Assembly: GCF_009467795.1 (NCBI RefSeq)
Contig: NZ_WIAX01000009.1
Location: forward strand, 1-64,000
From: Nesterenkonia halophila
GTDB taxonomy: Bacteria; Actinomycetota; Actinomycetes; Actinomycetales; Micrococcaceae
Direction: 5' to 3'
Length of the DNA: 64,000 bases
The first letter of the stretch is position 1. Every line of letters begins with the position of its first letter. Below are positions 62,975 through 64,000 of this stretch, piece by piece. Below the pieces are notes generated by a model that worked only from the letters and a program-made list of their open reading frames with translations, had not been told where the DNA came from and did no database searches. A program made the position numbers and the translations under genes.

Positions 62975-63864
62975 TGACGACAGCAACCTCCGTCGCCGAC
63001 GTCACTGACATCAAGCGCCAGCTCAAACCGGGGGAGCGGCACTTCGGGCCGGCCCGCATCGCCGCCTTCGTCGTGCTGGCCGTCATGGCCCTGACCTGGC
63101 TGTTCCCCTTCCTCTGGGCGGTGGTCACCTCATTCAAGACCGAGGGCGACGCCGCCTCGGGCAGCGTCTCGCTGATCGGCGAGAACGGGCTGACCACCCA
63201 GGCCTACGAGAAGATCCTGGGCGAGGGCAACGTCTACATCTGGGCGTGGAACAGCCTCTGGACCTCGCTGGTGATCACCGTGATCACCGTGGCGATCTCC
63301 GCGCTGGCCGCCTACGCCTTCTCCCGGCTGCACTTCCGCGGACGGACCGCGCTGTTCTTCGCGGTGATCGCCTCGATCATCGTGCCGCCGCAGGTGCTGA
63401 TCATCCCGCTGTACTACGAGATGCTCGCCTTCAACCTGGTGGACACCCCGTGGGGGCTGATCCTGCCGCAGATCGTCATGGCCCCGATCGTGCTGATCCT
63501 GAAGAAGTTCTTCGATGCGGTGCCGATCGAGCTGGAGGACGCCGCCCGCGTCGACGGCGCCGGCCGGCTGAGGGTCTTCCTCTCCGTGGTGCTGCCGCTG
63601 TCCCGGCCGATCCTCGGCGCAGTGTCGATCTTCGTGTTCATCCAGGCCTGGAACAACTTCCTGTGGCCGTTCATCGTGCTCAACGACACGATGCTGATGA
63701 CCCTGCCGGTGGGTCTGCAGACGGTGATCAGCGCCTACGGCGTGCAGTACGCCCAGGTGATGGCCCAGGCGGTGCTCGCCGCGCTGCCGCTGATCGTGGT
63801 GTTCCTCTTCTTCCAGCGCCAGATCGTGCAGGGCGTGGCCACCACCGGCTTCGGCGGCCAGTGA
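62974..63864 (+). CDS. ABC sugar transporter permease (MalG-like)
   Basis: The 296-residue permease has six helices and an EAA loop DAARVDGAGRLRVFLSVVLP. ATG 62974 overlaps the preceding stop (TGATG); a GTG at 62971 is the alternative start. GGAAGGGG is the ribosome-binding site. It completes the importer membrane core. Confidence 0.95.
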   Translation: MTTATSVADVTDIKRQLKPGERHFGPARIAAFVVLAVMALTWLFPFLWAVVTSFKTEGDAASGSVSLIGENGLTTQAYEKILGEGNVYIWAWNSLWTSLVITVITVAISALAAYAFSRLHFRGRTALFFAVIASIIVPPQVLIIPLYYEMLAFNLVDTPWGLILPQIVMAPIVLILKKFFDAVPIELEDAARVDGAGRLRVFLSVVLPLSRPILGAVSIFVFIQAWNNFLWPFIVLNDTMLMTLPVGLQTVISAYGVQYAQVMAQAVLAALPLIVVFLFFQRQIVQGVATTGFGGQ

Positions 63865-63975
63865 GCCGATCTCGGTCCGTCGCCGGGGAGGCTCCGGCGG
63901 CGGACCGCCCCGGACCGTCCGATCCCGGCAGCACCGGACACTCTTTCGAATTCATCATGTGAGGATAGGAGACTC

Positions 63976-64000
63976 ATGACCACTGCTCATCTGACCGTCG
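63976..64000 (+). CDS. Start of next gene (truncated by window end)
   Basis: ATG 63976 with AGGATAGGAG upstream begins MTTAHLTV and runs out of the window. Eight residues cannot identify it; GH51 arabinofuranosidases often start in a similar way and would fit a sugar ABC operon, but this is speculation. Confidence 0.45.

Overview
This window is about 70% G+C, densely coding DNA from an actinobacterium, most likely order Micrococcales and possibly a Micrococcaceae-type genus; genus is an inference. Evidence is the gene order (typA, small membrane protein, fdxA, dapC, gltA, dapD/dapE; an M23 peptidase next to rpsB-tsf-pyrH-frr-cdsA; dxr-rseP ... ispG-GNAT), the many TAnnnT -10 boxes placed 6-7 nt before start codons (leaderless genes), and DtxR/IdeR-type iron control.

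Layout. 0.2-1.5 kb: decayed peptide-ABC ATPase pseudogene. 1.5-4.1 kb: LysR regulator, DMT exporter, GNAT acetyltransferase. 4.2-13.4 kb: typA, a 7Fe ferredoxin, citrate synthase and three genes of the succinylase branch of lysine/diaminopimelate synthesis (dapC, dapD, dapE). 13.5-17.4 kb: TAXI-type TRAP transporter and a short-chain dehydrogenase. 17.5-24.5 kb: tRNA-Asn, NUDIX, LOG-family protein, purU, an iron-regulated siderophore-interacting protein, membrane proteins, and a CDP-alcohol phosphatidyltransferase coupled to a GT4 glycosyltransferase.

24,561-33,452: an 8.84-kb element integrated in the 3' half of a tRNA-Met(CAT), bounded by 48-bp identical att cores and by matching tandem arm-type repeats just inside both ends. 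It has a tyrosine integrase (broken at a C6 run), a Cro/CI-type repressor, an excisionase-like HTH protein, a replication-initiator-like protein, several small unknown proteins, a putative scaffold and an HK97-fold major capsid protein on its own promoter, but no terminase, portal, protease, tail or lysis gene. It looks like a phage satellite or phiRv1-type mini-prophage, and is the most interesting part of the window. A divergent cargo gene near attR encodes a membrane-anchored protein with a long Ala/Glu/Ser stalk.

33.5-39.8 kb: a translationally coupled minus-strand operon (MDR dehydrogenase, divergent pterin-synthase-like protein, GT4 glycosyltransferase, methyltransferase), divergent from a CDP-alcohol phosphatidyltransferase and another glycosyltransferase. 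This is an uncharacterised actinobacterial association that may make a small molecule or lipid. 39.8-51.5 kb: translation and lipid/isoprenoid housekeeping (rpsB, tsf, pyrH, frr, cdsA, dxr, rseP) with small accessory genes. 51.6-57.2 kb: a ROK-regulated sugar-catabolic cassette inserted between rseP and ispG. 59.5-64 kb: LacI regulator plus a sugar ABC importer with a recognisable operator; the next gene is cut by the window end.

An 84-bp dispersed repeat with internal palindromes occurs upstream of both typA and rpsB and may be a REP-like family.
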